Positions 21,975-33,355 of a stretch of DNA of 64,000 nucleotides are shown one piece after another. The stretch lies in NCBI RefSeq assembly GCF_000699445.3, contig NC_067197.1, positions 744,001-808,000 of the forward strand, given 5' to 3'. The notes under the pieces are model-generated. The model was not told the DNA's origin and made no database searches. It saw only the letters and a list, made by a program, of their open reading frames with translations. The DNA comes from Schistosoma haematobium (taxonomy: Eukaryota; Platyhelminthes; Trematoda; Strigeidida; Schistosomatidae). How positions within the stretch are numbered: position 1 is the stretch's first letter; every line of letters begins with the position of its first letter. The translations under genes and the position numbers were made by a program.

Positions 21975-22280
21975 AGTGAAGAGAACACGGGTGGGGAGAA
22001 CCGGATGTATCTAGCACAAAATTACAGAGTTACTTGGTAAAATGGAGAAACTATTTAGCAAATCGTTAAATTGCATAATATCAATCCATCATATCAACCT
22101 GAACTGTTCCTGTTGCAAACATCAATCCATTGTCTCACATTTTATTGTTCATGCGTTTTCTTACAAATTGCATTGTGTTTCTGCTCTTTCTTTTTTGATC
22201 TTCTCCCATCTTCTGATGCCAGACATTACGTTCTTTAACTCGCATTATATACTACTGATGTCAATATAAGTAGCTTACTG
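21975..22280. repeat. Dispersed repeat F copy
   Basis: Matches 34180-34340, 35690-35970, 36220-36430, 41920-42080, 46500-46830, 60750-61020 and 61535-61800. The landmark is a segment resembling AACACNNGTGGGGANAATCG. Unclassified and non-coding. Confidence 0.6.
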
Positions 22281-22589
22281 AATTTATTGATAGCTGCTTA
22301 TTTATAAGTTTGGCGTTTATTCCTTATCTAATTATCGCTTACAATTACAATTACTAATATGCTATGAAGGTACATAATGTCCCCATATTCTAACTGTTTA
22401 CACGAAATAAAATATTACAATGATCAGTGTTGAACGCTATATGGTAAACGTTTGTCGATAATTAATCAATATAAATAAGATTTATTAAGATCACCTCAAC
22501 ATGATATTGATTTTTATTTGTTTCTATGCTTTTGATGGGGCTTATCATTTTAACATAAATCAGAATGGATGATGCTGTCGATAGGGTCA

Positions 22590-23040
22590 TCGCTTTTGTG
22601 GCCCAGAATCTGAATTCATTAAGATTGTTTAATTCTTATTAAGATACATATGTCGACTATCCTCGTTTATTAATTATTGACTTCAATTGCGTTAGTGAAT
22701 AACAGAATTCAATAAGTCAAATATGAGAATGAAGTTTGATTTGAACAGACAATTAAAGGAATGAAGTAAAGAGAAGAGAACGAATTAAAATGATGCACAA
22801 TGGAGAAGGCGTGTTAGTCAACTTCATTTAATCAAGCGTTAATCAATAAAAAAAGTTATAGACATGTGATGAGTAATGGGATAAGCAATTGTACACACAA
22901 ACACACACACATAGGCTCATCTGAAAACAATCAAGGTTGGAAAAGGAAAAATGAACAAGGTCAAAGTGTAAGTCGAGAAGAATGGATAAGTTGGTTTATA
23001 ACCGACACTGCATGCTCACACTCATAATAGTCATGTCGAT
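22590..23040. repeat. Dispersed repeat G copy
   Basis: Resembles 49290-49760 and 54755-55145. Shared landmarks are a TAATCAAGCGTTAATCAA segment and a GAATGGA segment. Unclassified. Confidence 0.6.
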
Positions 23041-23231
23041 CAGTCATGAGATTAGAATGTGAATCAATTCAGGATCTATAAGAAATGTATCCATTTAACA
23101 TAATTCAATTCCAATCTTTCATTTCGGTATGCTGAAATGTCTCTTTTCTTCTATAAATTAAATTTTCATTTCGATCAATTAAGTTATATGATTTCTAATG
23201 TAGAATTTGTTCTAATGAGCATAATTTATTT

Positions 23232-23525
23232 TACTGATTGAAATCATAAGTCAATTCAAGGTCGACCACCATGGAAAACCTGGAAGCACTGGACCGTTGG
23301 ATACCGGCTCAGTGGTCTAGTTGGTTAAGCGCCTGGCACGAAAATGATAGGTCCTGGGTTCGAATCTCATGGGGTGCGGGATCGTGGATGAGCACTGCTG
23401 AGGAGACCCATACTGGGACGAAACGGTCATCCAGTGCTTCTATGTTTGCCTTGGTGGTCTAACGTCAATTAAATCATGATTTCAATCAGTGAAGTTTTTT
23501 TAAATCTCCACAAAACCCCTTCTCA
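23232..23525 (+). repeat. SINE-B, sense copy with both promoter boxes and an inverted tail at its 5' side
   Basis: From 23295: A-box-like GGCTCAGTGGTCTAGTTGG (23306-23324), B-box-like GGTCCTGGGTTCGAATCTC (23350-23368), hammerhead (about 23392-23438), then the tail ending CACAAAACCCCTTCTCA. The part at 23232-23294 is an inverted copy of the tail. The hammerhead core CTGAGGA and GAAA are intact, but stems II and III have mismatches and the cleavage triplet is ATC. Confidence 0.85.
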
Positions 23526-23627
23526 TAATTTATTTGACCTTGACTTAAAAGTTCACCAAACTACATTTAATTATACTTTTTGTTTTCCATTTCATTAAAC
23601 AAATAAATGATCATCTTAACTATATTA

Positions 23628-23830
<203 letters not shown>

Positions 23831-23930
23831 TATGAAACTGATTTCTTTCAGGTAACAATTATTCAATTACCTTAATCATTTTGTTGTGAGGAAACAAATG
23901 AAATTTTAGAACCGTACTGAAATGATCCAT

Positions 23931-24162
23931 TACTTTCTTACTTACATATTAACACCTGTTACTCACAATGGAGCTTAGTCCACCGACCAGCATTCTCCAA
24001 CCCCACTCAGTCATGGGCATTCCTTTCTAGTTCTGTCCAATTTTCGTTCATTTTTTCATGTCTGTCAGTCTCCGTTTGTCGGCGTAATGTGTTCTCTGGT
24101 CTTCCACTCCTCCATCGGCCTTGAAGATTCCATGTGAGATCGTGCCTTGTGACGCAGTTGGG
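23931..24162 (-). mobile_element. RTE-a, 5'-truncated insertion with perfect target duplication
   Basis: A 232-bp minus-strand copy of the RTE-a 3' end. GAAATGATCCAT flanks it exactly at 23919-23930 and 24163-24174 (12 bp). This shows the RTE-a 3' end integrating as an intact LINE-type insertion. Confidence 0.9.
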
Positions 24163-24289
24163 GAAATGATCCATATGAAAACAATCCATAATAATAATAA
24201 TAACATAATGTGAATAATTCTTCATGAGAGTAAGGAATTTAAGTAAACTTGCTAAAATCAAAGAGGCAGAGATTTATTTCCTGAAGTAC

Positions 24290-24886
24290 ATATTGTTATA
24301 TCTTGTGGTTTTGTAGCCTTGACCAATGATGTACAAAACCCGTATTAGCAGTCTAGAGTCTTTATCGGCTCTTCTTCTTGGCTAGCCCTGCCTGCCTGTT
24401 AAATCCAGAACACCAATCTCAATCTCCGCGATATGAATAATTTATTTCAAGCATACTGGGTTTATATACAAACCAAACAGACCACACCGTACCATAAAAT
24501 AAGAAAAAAACATTTGTACAAGATCTAGTGAATGTGGGAGGTAGTAGTTAATGGACTGGGCGTAACTGAAGAATGGTAAATCGTATAATAATAAGCTATA
24601 ATTTAAAATAAGGCTTATAATAAGAGGAACATGTATAGGCATAAATTTACTTGGTATTGTTTACATGAATCTTCCCATTAATGATTAGCACTGAAATTGG
24701 TCAGTCTCTTGTTGGTATATGTGCATACTGTACGTATTGCATTTGAAATGCAAGTACATTCAACTGACGAACTCCAAATAGGACGAAACGCGCGTCCTGG
24801 ATTCCACTGCTAGCCACTATCCATCTTTGCTTATGAATATGCATAGTTTAAAAATAACTTCACAATTATCCAGTAAAAATATATGT
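24290..24886. repeat. Dispersed repeat I split by SINE-A
   Basis: Repeat I runs to about 24649 and resumes at 24836 with TGAATATGCATAGTTTA, as in the copy at 2990. The interrupting segment is a SINE-A copy. Confidence 0.65.
24650..24834 (+). repeat. SINE-A (Sm-alpha-like), sense copy with hammerhead region
   Basis: Head segment (shared with 54418-54540), then the hammerhead region with CTGACGA (24764-24770) and GGACGAAACGCGCGTC, then the tail CACTGCTAGCCACTATCCAT ending in TTTGCTTA. The first stem II pairs are disrupted (A opposite C, C opposite A), so activity is doubtful. Confidence 0.8.
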
Positions 24887-24892
24887 AAAATA

Positions 24893-25170
24893 TACATGCC
24901 CCCTTTGTGTTCTTTCAAAGTCTAATCTTCTGAATTCTTCATGTCCGTTATTTTCTTCTCTTTTTAAATTTATTTCACTGGGTAATACTCCTTGAATAAC
25001 ATCTTCAAGCCCTAATGTTTCCGATTACTGTTTATACTCTTACTAGTTCTACCACTACAGGATTTGAATCGACAACTGCATCTCTATGTTAATGTGGTGT
25101 GGCAACTCGAACTGATGTGCGTAAGTACGAAGTTCTACGTTGTTAATGACTGACTGACTGACTGACTGAA
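24893..25170 (+). mobile_element. LINE-b 3'-UTR fragment
   Basis: Matches the complement of 55150-55385, beyond the LINE-b ORF, and ends in a (TGAC)n run at about 25147-25170. It shows that LINE-b 3' ends carry a tandem tetranucleotide rather than poly(A). Confidence 0.75.
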
Positions 25171-25424
25171 ACTATATATGTCGTATTGGTTCAAAAATAA
25201 TTGTCAAATGTTATCATTCATTATCCACATTGGAATATAACACTTCTCTCTTTTTTCAAGATTCACGTTTGATATTTTGACTTTAAATTTTCTGACATTA
25301 TCCTCCTCTATGAAATAGTGTTGGATCTTTATACCCTAAGTTACAATTAATGTAAATTTCATATAAAACACATTTCTTACATTGAAGAGAGAATTCATTA
25401 GAGCTGATTAAATGTTTGGGATCT

Positions 25425-25800
25425 ATAATATTTGATTGAAATCATGAGTCAATTGAAGTTAGACCACCGTGGAGAACCTGGAAGCACTGGACGGCCGTTT
25501 CGTCTTAGTATGGGACTCCTCAGCGGTGCGCATCCACGATCCCGCACCACGCGGGGCTCGAACCCAGGGCCTACTGGCTTCGAGCTCAAGCACTTAACCA
25601 CTAGACCACTGAGCCGGCATGTTCAACCTCAACCAATCCACTAAATCGCGCGACCATCTTCCATTGTACTGAGGTAGACATCTGTTTCTACCCGACATGG
25701 ATTAGCTCCACTGATCACGGCTTCTCATCAGAACTCCGACAATCCCCTCACGAAGCTAGTCACTAGTGAGCACATGTTAATTGTGGAGTTTGTTAAGTTT
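25425..25800 (-). repeat. SINE-B, full antisense copy with long head
   Basis: Tail, hammerhead, B box, A box and long head in antisense order. On the minus strand the core CTGAGGA, GACGAAAC and stem III ACGGCCGT are intact. Stem I has one C-A mismatch and stem II is down to 3 bp. Another tail fragment begins at about 25795. Confidence 0.8.
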
Positions 25801-26118
25801 TTGATTGAAATCATGAGTCCATTGAAGCTGATATGAGATCATCAATGTTGAATTCTTATGAAATATTATTCAATGAAAACAAATTAGTCATTTCATTCTA
25901 ATTACATAGTAATGTATTGTTGCTGTCTATTCACTTACTACAATAGAAATAAAAACCATCTATCTAAGTTCAAAATTACAGTTTTACAAATGATGTCATA
26001 CTATTAACAACAACAACAACAAAGAAACCTTTCATGAAATTCTACTTCAATAGTTTACTTTTTTTCTTTCTTTTTCGTTTCCATTTTTTTTCTAATTACA
26101 AGTCATTTTAAAATCAAT

Positions 26119-26230
26119 CTTGATGGAATTTTGTTCTCTGAGCTGGAAGGTTTGATCGTGGAGCTTTCATCGTTCTTCTGAACTATCAAAATTATCCACC
26201 TGAGCTACAAATCTTCTCCACCATCTTAAA
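26119..26230 (-). repeat. Dispersed repeat K fragment
   Basis: Contains the GTTTGATCGTGGAGCTTTCA and CACCTGAGCTACAAATCTTC segments of repeat K. Confidence 0.65.
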
Positions 26231-26416
26231 ATCAATCTTATTAGATTATATAGGATTCATCTAGTTTTTTTTTGTTTTTACAAACATTGATTTTTATCCA
26301 GTTACCATGGATAATATTTTAGATAATTTCATTATCTATTTGCTCATAGATATAAACATTTTAATATTTATTTGTTATAATAGATTACAAATATTACAAT
26401 AGTATAAATTGTATGT

Positions 26417-26751
26417 GAACAGGATGAGGTCACTAACCCTAAGCTCAACCCTCTTTCTTTATTCAGGCTTAGGACTGACAGTAGCCCAAGAGGAGCTCCA
26501 GGCGGATAAGTGGGTAGAACACACATTTAGGGAAACACCGAACTGTGTCACAAGGCAAGACCATACGTGGAATCCTGAAGGTCAAAGAAAAAGAGGATGA
26601 CCAAAGAACATATGACGCCGAAAAATGGAGACAGACATGAGAAGAATGAACAAAAATTGGATAGAACTAGAAAGGAAGGTGGAGGGCAGAGTGAGTTGGA
26701 GAATGCTGGTTGGCGGCCTATGCTCCATTGGGAGTAACAGGAGTAAGTAAA
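26417..26751 (+). mobile_element. RTE-a, 5'-inverted insertion with perfect target duplication
   Basis: An antisense 5' UTR piece (26417-26505) is joined to the sense 3' end (about 26506-26751, reading [20 protein letters not shown] and then a stop). ATAAATTGTATGT occurs at 26404-26416 and again at 26752-26764, a perfect 13-bp target duplication. Inversion and truncation therefore arose in a single insertion event. Confidence 0.9.
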
Positions 26752-26796
26752 ATAAATTGTATGTATTTTTTGAGGTGTAAAATACTGATATGGACT

Positions 26797-26876
26797 TACT
26801 TACGTCTGATACTCCCAATGGATCATAGGCCGACGATCAGCATTCTTCAACCCATTCTGTCCTGGGTATTGGATTG
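26797..26876 (-). mobile_element. RTE-a 3'-end fragment
   Basis: About 80 bp of the minus-strand RTE-a 3' end starting with the ACTTACTTACG tail, 30 bp beyond the previous element. Confidence 0.75.
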
Positions 26877-27129
26877 GATGTACTGGGAAAATAGTTATTT
26901 AGTTGAGTGGATGAATTATTTTTAACTGAAACCTTCTATATAATGCTTAATCCTACTACTGCTCAATAGAAGAGAAGGCCTCACTATTCAAGCTACCATG
27001 TTTGATTTTATTTACATTTCACACTATTATCTTACATACAAATTGAACTCAACCGTTTCTCACCACAAAGGCCTCATTTTTTCATCCTCGACCTTGCACA
27101 CATACACATAATACACAAATTTACACACA

Positions 27130-27325
27130 TGTCGCTTATAAATCACCTTGATCGAAATGACATGGGATTGACTTGTTCGAATCGGGTTTCTTTATTGATC
27201 GCACCTAATATTCTTGCGTTGTTCTTTCGTACTATTTAAACTCGGATCAATTTTGACTTGGTTATTTATTCTCTGAAGAAGTGGCTTACACTGAGTCACC
27301 AAACGTCAGAAAACTTCAAGCCTTA
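27130..27325 (+). repeat. SINE-J candidate, sense copy
   Basis: A B-box-like GTTCGAATCGGG at about 27176-27187 is followed by TTCTCTGAAGA (27269-27279), one extra A, a 7-bp stem GTGGCTT/GAGTCAC (27281-27287 and 27293-27299), then CAAACGTCAGAA. The base after stem II is C where a hammerhead needs G, so this copy would be inactive. Confidence 0.5.
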
Positions 27326-27349
27326 ATTTTTCTACTCATTGGAATATTA

Positions 27350-27580
27350 CAGATTTTTTATAGTTCAATTCATGAGTTAATTGAACCTAAACAACCATAG
27401 AAAACTTGGAAGCACCATACGACCGTTTCGTTCCAATATGGGACTCCTCAGCGGTGCGCTTCCACGACCCCGTCATGTGGGATTCGACCTCAGTACCCAT
27501 CTTTCTCACGCGCGAATGCTTAACCTCTAGACCACTGAGCCGGTGGGCGTCCGACTGCGTTAATGTCTAACTTCAACCAA
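27350..27580 (-). repeat. SINE-B, antisense copy
   Basis: Tail, hammerhead, worn B box and A-box region in antisense order. The hammerhead is one of the best in the window and is annotated separately. Confidence 0.8.
27412..27457 (-). ncRNA. Hammerhead ribozyme, SINE-B type, with paired changes in stem I
   Basis: Minus strand: stem I GCACCG (27457-27452) pairs with TGGTGC (27417-27412). The core is CTGAGGA (27451-27445). Stem II is GTCCC/GGAAC with one mismatch. GAAA is at 27429-27426, stem III is ACGG/TCGT, and the cleavage triplet is GTA, which is an allowed NUH. Compared with the consensus GCACTG/CAGTGC both strands changed yet all six pairs remain (one as G-U). All invariant core bases are present. 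Confidence 0.6.
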
Positions 27581-27689
27581 TATATTATTTTATTTACTTT
27601 TAGCTACATTTCTTTCAGTCAATATTATTTATGTCACCATTAAAAATTAATTTATCTGAATTATTGTGTGCTATAATTTTTATGAACTC

Positions 27690-29410
27690 CACCTGTAGCT
27701 CTTCTAAAGTTACTGCCGGTCCCAAGCCCGGATAAAGGTAGAGGGCCAGGCATGAAGTTAGCGACCCCGTCCCATAGAAAACTAACTTTCTAAAAAAGGC
27801 CAGCCAGAAAAATAATTCAAACCATTTAAACTCTGCCCTGGGAGTTGGAACGTCTTCATTTCGAAGAACTATGACGCTTCATGGTGAAAGCCGAGTTCCT
27901 TCAGAAGCCACAAGGCCGATGCCCCTTCTAACAACCAGAGCAACAATTTTTATAGGTACATGGAACGACCGGACAATGTGGGAGACCGGAAAGACCAGTC
28001 AATTAGCAACGGAACTGAAGAGATACAACTTGGCAGTACTAGGAATCAGAGAAACTTATTGGACCCAAGCGGGAAAACAAAGGCTAGATACGAGAGTGAT
28101 GCTGCTATACTCCAGTTGCGAAGACGAAAATATTCCACACACTCAGGGAGTTGCTCTAATGCTGTCCAAACAAGCACAAAATGTACTTGTAGGATGGGAA
28201 TCTCACGGATCCAGAATCATCAAAGCATCATTCAAAACAAAGAAGGAGGGTATCACAATGAATATTATTCAAAGTTATGCACCCACCGTCACTATACATC
28301 AACTACATTGATTATGAAAAGACATTTGACAGTGTAGATAGGAGAACGTTATGGAGAATTCTTTGACACTACGGAGTTCCTGAGAAGAGTGTCAACATTA
28401 TCCGGAACTCATACGACGGACTACAGTGCAAGGTCGTGCATGGAGGACAGCTGACAGATGGATTGCAAGTAAGGAACAGAGTCAAACAAGGTTGTCTACT
28501 CCCCCTTCCTCTTTCTTCTGGTGGTCGACTGGATTATGAAGATCTCGACATCTAAGGGAAAACACGGAATACAATGGACAACTCAGAACAAATTAGACGA
28601 TTTGGACTTCACAGATTACCTAGCCCTCCTACCACATACACACGAATAAATGTAGATAAAGACAGCGAGTGTAGCAACAGTCTCTGCATCAGTAGGCCTC
28701 AACATAAACAACGGGAAAACCAACGTCCTCAAATACAACACGGAGAACACCAACCCCATCACACTTGATGACCAAACTCTGGAAGATGTAGAATGCTTCA
28801 CATAACTGGGAAGCATCATCAATGAACAAGAAGGTTCAGATGCAGATGTAAAGGCGAGGATTGACTGAGCAAGGACAGAATTCCTACAATTGAATAACAT
28901 ATGGAATTCAAAACAACTATCTGTCAACCAATATCAAAGTCAAAATCTTCAATCTGAACGTCAAGACAGTTACTTCTACTATACGGAGCTGAAACCTGGA
29001 GAACTACTACAACCATCATCAAGAAGGTGAAAGTATTTATAAATAGCTGTCTACGCAAAATACTCAACATCCATTGGCCGGATATAATCAGTAACAGCCT
29101 TCTGTGGGAAAGTACAAATCAGCTTCCAGGTGAAGAGGAAATTCAGAAAAGAGGATGGAAATGGATAGGACATACATTACGCAAATCATCAAACTGGATC
29201 ACGAGGCAAGCGCTAACTCGGAATGCTGAAGGGAAGCGGAAAAGTGGAAATCCAAAGAACACATTATGTCGTGAAATAGAATCAGATATGAAAAGAAATA
29301 ATTACAGCTGGAAAGAGTTTTAAAGGGTTGTCCAGGACAGGGATGGATGGAGAATGCTGGTGGTCGGCTTATGCTCCTCCACAATGAGTGACAGGCGTAA
29401 GTAAGTAAGT
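27690..29410 (+). mobile_element. RTE-a, two-ended copy with an internal deletion
   Basis: Sense copy with 5' UTR (27700-27870), ORF start ATGACGCTTCATGG at 27871 and endonuclease N-terminus (GTWNDRTMWE, then GVALMLSKQAQNVLVGWESH). The endonuclease breaks off after NIIQSYAPT at about 28285 and is joined near 28300 to the reverse transcriptase palm (YEKTFDSVDR). About 1.4 kb present in the copy at 36.5-39.3 kb is missing. Downstream are frame breaks, DFTDY in place of FADD, and the full 3' end with (GTAA)n. The segment from 28660 on is nearly identical to the opposite-strand copy at 33356-34115. Confidence 0.85.
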
Positions 29411-29870
29411 AAGTGAGTAGATCTGTAATGTTGTGTTCATACATTCAATTGTCCAAACTTATATTTCGTTTACTACAATAACATTAGCATTAATTTAGAG
29501 CACCAACCATGGAAATGCATAGTATTAGAATTTTTATAGTTATTTTCCGTTAAATTATTAGTGTAGTTTATCATCATCGCATCCTAATACAAAGCTAGAT
29601 ATTAATGACTGTCAAAAAAACAAAACAAAATAGAGACCAGTACATCACTAAAGATGAATGTCTATAAGAAATCAGCTACATCTAACTGTTTATAAGGAAT
29701 CATCACAAAAGGACTGTAATTCAATGATCTGGAAAGTAATACATATTCATCTTTCTATTAGGAATTGGCATTGATAATGTTATTTACAACGATAAGAAAT
29801 ACTTGGTGAACTAAACAATTTTTTTCTTGTTCTATATGTACTCTGACATTAAACATGAACTCAATTGTAA
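29411..29870. other. No recognised feature
   Basis: AT-rich, no window-level repeat or coding signal. Confidence 0.4.
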
Positions 29871-29871
29871 C

Positions 29872-30050
29872 TATAAGCAAAGATGGATAGTGGCTAGCAG
29901 TGGAACCGAGGACGCGCGTTTTTTTCCTATTTGAGACTCGTCAGCTGCATGTACCTGGATCTCAGAGTTGTTCACTCTGGGACTCGGACCCAATACCGTT
30001 CACTTCAAACGCCATTGCGTTATCTACTTATTTACTTAGCTACTGAGTAA
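29872..30050 (-). repeat. SINE-A (Sm-alpha-like), antisense copy with tRNA-like head
   Basis: Minus strand shows an A-box-like stretch at about 30045-30010, a B-box-like GGGTCCGAGTCCCA (about 29980-29993), then CTGACGAG and the tail. GAAA is embedded in a longer A run and the following pairs are damaged. The copy ties the SINE-A hammerhead to a tRNA-like pol III head. Confidence 0.75.
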
Positions 30051-30600
30051 TCAATTGTAACTAGTTCTGAAACGAATTCAGATGATTCTAATAAGAAGTT
30101 TCAAATGATGACTTAAACCATCATTGATAATTAATGATATCAAGTTTTATTGAATATTGATTGAGTATGGAAGGATAACTCGATGAATATGAGACAGTAA
30201 CCTAATGTTAATACATTCACCATGAATCTCAGTGTTTGTATTGAGTTCCTGTTGATATCATTAGTATACAATGCTTAATCTTGCAGTGTTGAGTATGAAA
30301 TACATATATGTAGATTATACTAATCTATGACAATAGTTTACTTCTTTTTCTAATTAGTCTCCATAGAACCTCTAGTGAAAAGCTATGGAAAAGTGTTCGA
30401 AAAACACATAGGAGGAAACTAGTTTACTTTCATCTAACTTTCAGAATTATTATTCAAGTGATTTGAAACTATTGAATCATGCTAATAATGAGTTGTTTGT
30501 ATAATAGAAGTTTACTGGTGAATTTACTGCTGTATATAATTCGTCTCGTTAAAAAAGCATTATATTTACTGTAAAGAATATCATTCATGCCATGTTGTAA
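30051..30600. other. No recognised feature
   Basis: AT-rich sequence. Nothing recognised. Confidence 0.4.
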
Positions 30601-30990
30601 GTCGAGGGTGGGGAGAGTCTGTTCTCGCTCTCGAAATGTTCTTACATAATTACACGTGTATAGCTATTGCCAGAGAAGTCCTACTCACTACCTTCTCGTG
30701 GCGAGGAGGACGGCGCTTTAATCGGACTAATGGATATGGAGGTTCCATCTAGAGCAGTTAGAAAACCCTGATTCCAAACAAGCGGTACACATTGGCTGGC
30801 TCTAGTATCCTGAGGGAATAAATAGCGTATGAACCATTTGTTGGTCACTAGCTACCGTGTAACCACATTTCCTGAAGTCAAAGGCTCCAGATGTGGCCTC
30901 CATCTGTTTCGGTCTGGGCATCCGGGCCGTATCACAGCCCACACAAAAATCAAGTGACTTATGTAGCACATATCTATTTGGTGCCCCCCC
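30600..30990 (+). repeat. Dispersed repeat D copy
   Basis: Matches 42745-43000, 44995-45120, 51358-51690, 53505-53745 and the complement of 62880-63160. Landmarks are CTCTCGAAATG, CTCACTACCTTCTCGTGGCG and AAAACCCTGATTCCAAA. Unusually GC-rich for the window. Unclassified. Confidence 0.7.
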
Positions 30991-30999
30991 TTTCTGTTC

Positions 31000-31563
31000 A
31001 AATAAATAAGATTGACAATCGATTGAATTGTCTTAGAATTATATAATCCATTGAAGGAAAACCAACAACGACAACATCACTGATTGAAATGTTTTAAATA
31101 TTGAATGAACAAAAAATCTCAAATGTATAAATCAGTTTAATAATCCATTACATTTTTCAATGAACAATTAGAATTCCTTTCACTTTATCATAATACATCA
31201 ATAATTGTGTTACTTCATACTGTGCTGTCGAATTACATTTAACTAGAGAAAATGCTACAAATCACATTGTAAATCATTTATCATACCAGTATAGCATGTT
31301 ATGTAATACTTTTTCTCTTTTTCTTTTTTTTCTGACATATATCTCTCTCCCGTAGTTTACTAGTGACAGATTTCTTTTCCCCTTCCCCCCCCCGCTTCCA
31401 CACACACACACTTTTCGTTAAAACATTGTAGTCTATCTCTATCTGTTAAATGACTGTTAGTTGAGTGTTTAGAATATACACAAAAGAAACGTCAATCATT
31501 CATATGTATATGTTGCAAGAAAAAAGAAGAAAAAAACAGATTGACGACGATGATGACGACGAC

Positions 31564-31608
<45 letters not shown>

Positions 31609-31840
31609 GTTTCAATTTTGAAAGTTGATCAGATGTAAATAACATTTTAACACTGATATGAAACAAAAAAGAAGAGGAGAAAACAACGTTTTATTTATAA
31701 ATAGAAATTATGTCATACGACTGTAAATATGGAAATGGATTCATATAAAGGTTATTGAAATATTTACCTAATATGAAGTTGTAATGACTTTGCTCTATTG
31801 ACCAATTATCTTCAATCATCATTATTATATAAATTTCAAT
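31000..31840. other. Low-complexity stretch with (GAT)n/(GAC)n array
   Basis: AT-rich with a CT/C-rich tract near 31370-31410 and a GAC/GAT trinucleotide array at about 31542-31607. No gene was recognised. Confidence 0.6.
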
Positions 31841-32500
31841 GGTGTTTAAAATCACTAGGCAAACAGAGAAGTAGCAACTACAATTTACAAGTGGATAACG
31901 AAAATCACAAAGTTACAAATTGATCGAACGTATTTGAAACGGACAGAAGAATATGCATATACAAGCAATTACATAAGCAAATTTATAATCAAATTGCATA
32001 AGGGCACATGTAAAACAAAGCAAGGACTAATACATAGGATTTGAGTACATATATACATAGGGTATGAAGGTGAATCATCGAGTGATATTAAAGTAATCAA
32101 CATTCTAGCACAACTTTGTGGATTGGTTGAAGTTAGACATTAACACCGTTGTATGCCGACTCACTGGTCTAGTTGGTTAAGTGCCTGGCGCGAGACTGAT
32201 AGGTCCTGGGCTCAAATCTCACGAGGTGCGGGATCGTGGATGAGCACTACTGAGGAGTCCCATACTAGGACGAAACGGCTGTCCAGTGCTTCCAAGTTTT
32301 TCATGGTGGTCTAGCTTCAATTGACTCATGATTTCAATCTGTGGAATTTTAGCTAAAGTCAGTCACTACAATATGATCTCCTTGATCATAACGTTACAAA
32401 GTAATATGCAAATGGTTACTATTCAAATAACATTTTTGAGTAAGTTAATAAAAAGACTTAATCAAAATGAACCATAATCGAAATGGATTGCAGGAAAGTT
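31840..32500. repeat. Dispersed repeat L interrupted by SINE-B
   Basis: 31840-32100 resembles 40830-41095. Sequence after 32345 (GTTACTATTCAAATAACATT, then ACCATAATCGA) resembles 41180-41250. The SINE-B at 32105-32345 is inserted between the halves. Confidence 0.6.
32105..32345 (+). repeat. SINE-B, full sense copy with nearly intact hammerhead
   Basis: Short head (GTGGATTGGTTGAAGTTAGA), A-box-like segment around 32158-32183, B-box-like GGTCCTGGGCTCAAATCTC, hammerhead 32244-32289 and tail. The hammerhead keeps CTGAGGA, GAAA, stem II and stem III (one wobble). Only the innermost stem I pair is lost (A opposite C). Confidence 0.85.
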
Positions 32501-32739
32501 GCTATAATATAACCAATCTGTCTACATATCAATAAACATTACTGAAATCATTCAACATTATAAAGATATAGATAAGTATGTTATTATTCCTCACGAACAA
32601 AAATATATATAAATGTGAATTATTCTTTAATATCATGAATTGATTATTGTTATGACACCATTGTAAACTTGAGTTACTTTGGATGACTACTTCTTCATCA
32701 TAGTATAGTACTTCTTAATAGTACCCATTCGCAATCCTG

Positions 32740-32825
32740 AAACGATACGTCTGTCCAATGCTTCCAGGTTTTCTATGCAGGTCTAGCTTCAATTGACTCA
32801 TAATCTTAACTATTGAAATAAGAAA
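32740..32825 (+). repeat. SINE-B tail fragment
   Basis: Only the last part of the hammerhead region (GAAACGATACGTCTGTCC) and the tail remain. Confidence 0.7.
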
Positions 32826-32884
32826 GTATTTAATTGACCTACTTATGTAACATGTGAAATTCACTAATCAAATGGAGTAGATTT

Positions 32885-33055
32885 ACTAGTCTTTAGAATT
32901 GATTGATCACTGGGTGATGATCATGTATGTCATGTTTGTCAGATCCTTCATAGTGTAGATCAAATCCTATCGACCAAGTTGCAATGTAGACACAAGTTTA
33001 TATCGCAACGATTAGAAGCTTCCCCTATTGACTACATCCAACCATTATCTAATTT
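32885..33055 (-). repeat. SINE-C fragment (head and tail joined)
   Basis: Head-associated segment (GATTGATCACTGGGTGATGA to CAAGTTGCAATGT) joined near 33010 to the tail (TTGACTACATCCAACC). The hammerhead region is missing. Confidence 0.65.
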
Positions 33056-33355
33056 ATCAATGTTTAAGTAATCATCAATATATATTTGATTTTGTTTATT
33101 ATATAACTAAACAGACAATCGATGCAAATGAATTAATCATATGAATATATATCTGGAATATGATTTTTTTAATAAAGAAGATTGTAGAATGGATAATGAA
33201 TCCAGCATCTTATGATTAATTTAATTAAAACTACATTCAAATACTGGAAACATACGGCTGAAACATTGGTAAACATATACGATATGATATTAAATGAATA
33301 GTAGTTGCGAATATTCAGTTTGAAATTCACATACATCATGTACGCGTTTTGAGGT

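Noticed and set aside
23295..23368. Possible functional tRNA gene (A- and B-box-like segments)
   Set aside because: No complete cloverleaf or acceptor stem fits, and the segment is part of the SINE-B unit with hammerhead and tail downstream.
29027..29323. 98-residue open frame ([20 protein letters not shown]) as a separate gene
   Set aside because: It is the C-terminal part of the RTE-a polyprotein, present also at 33457-33741.
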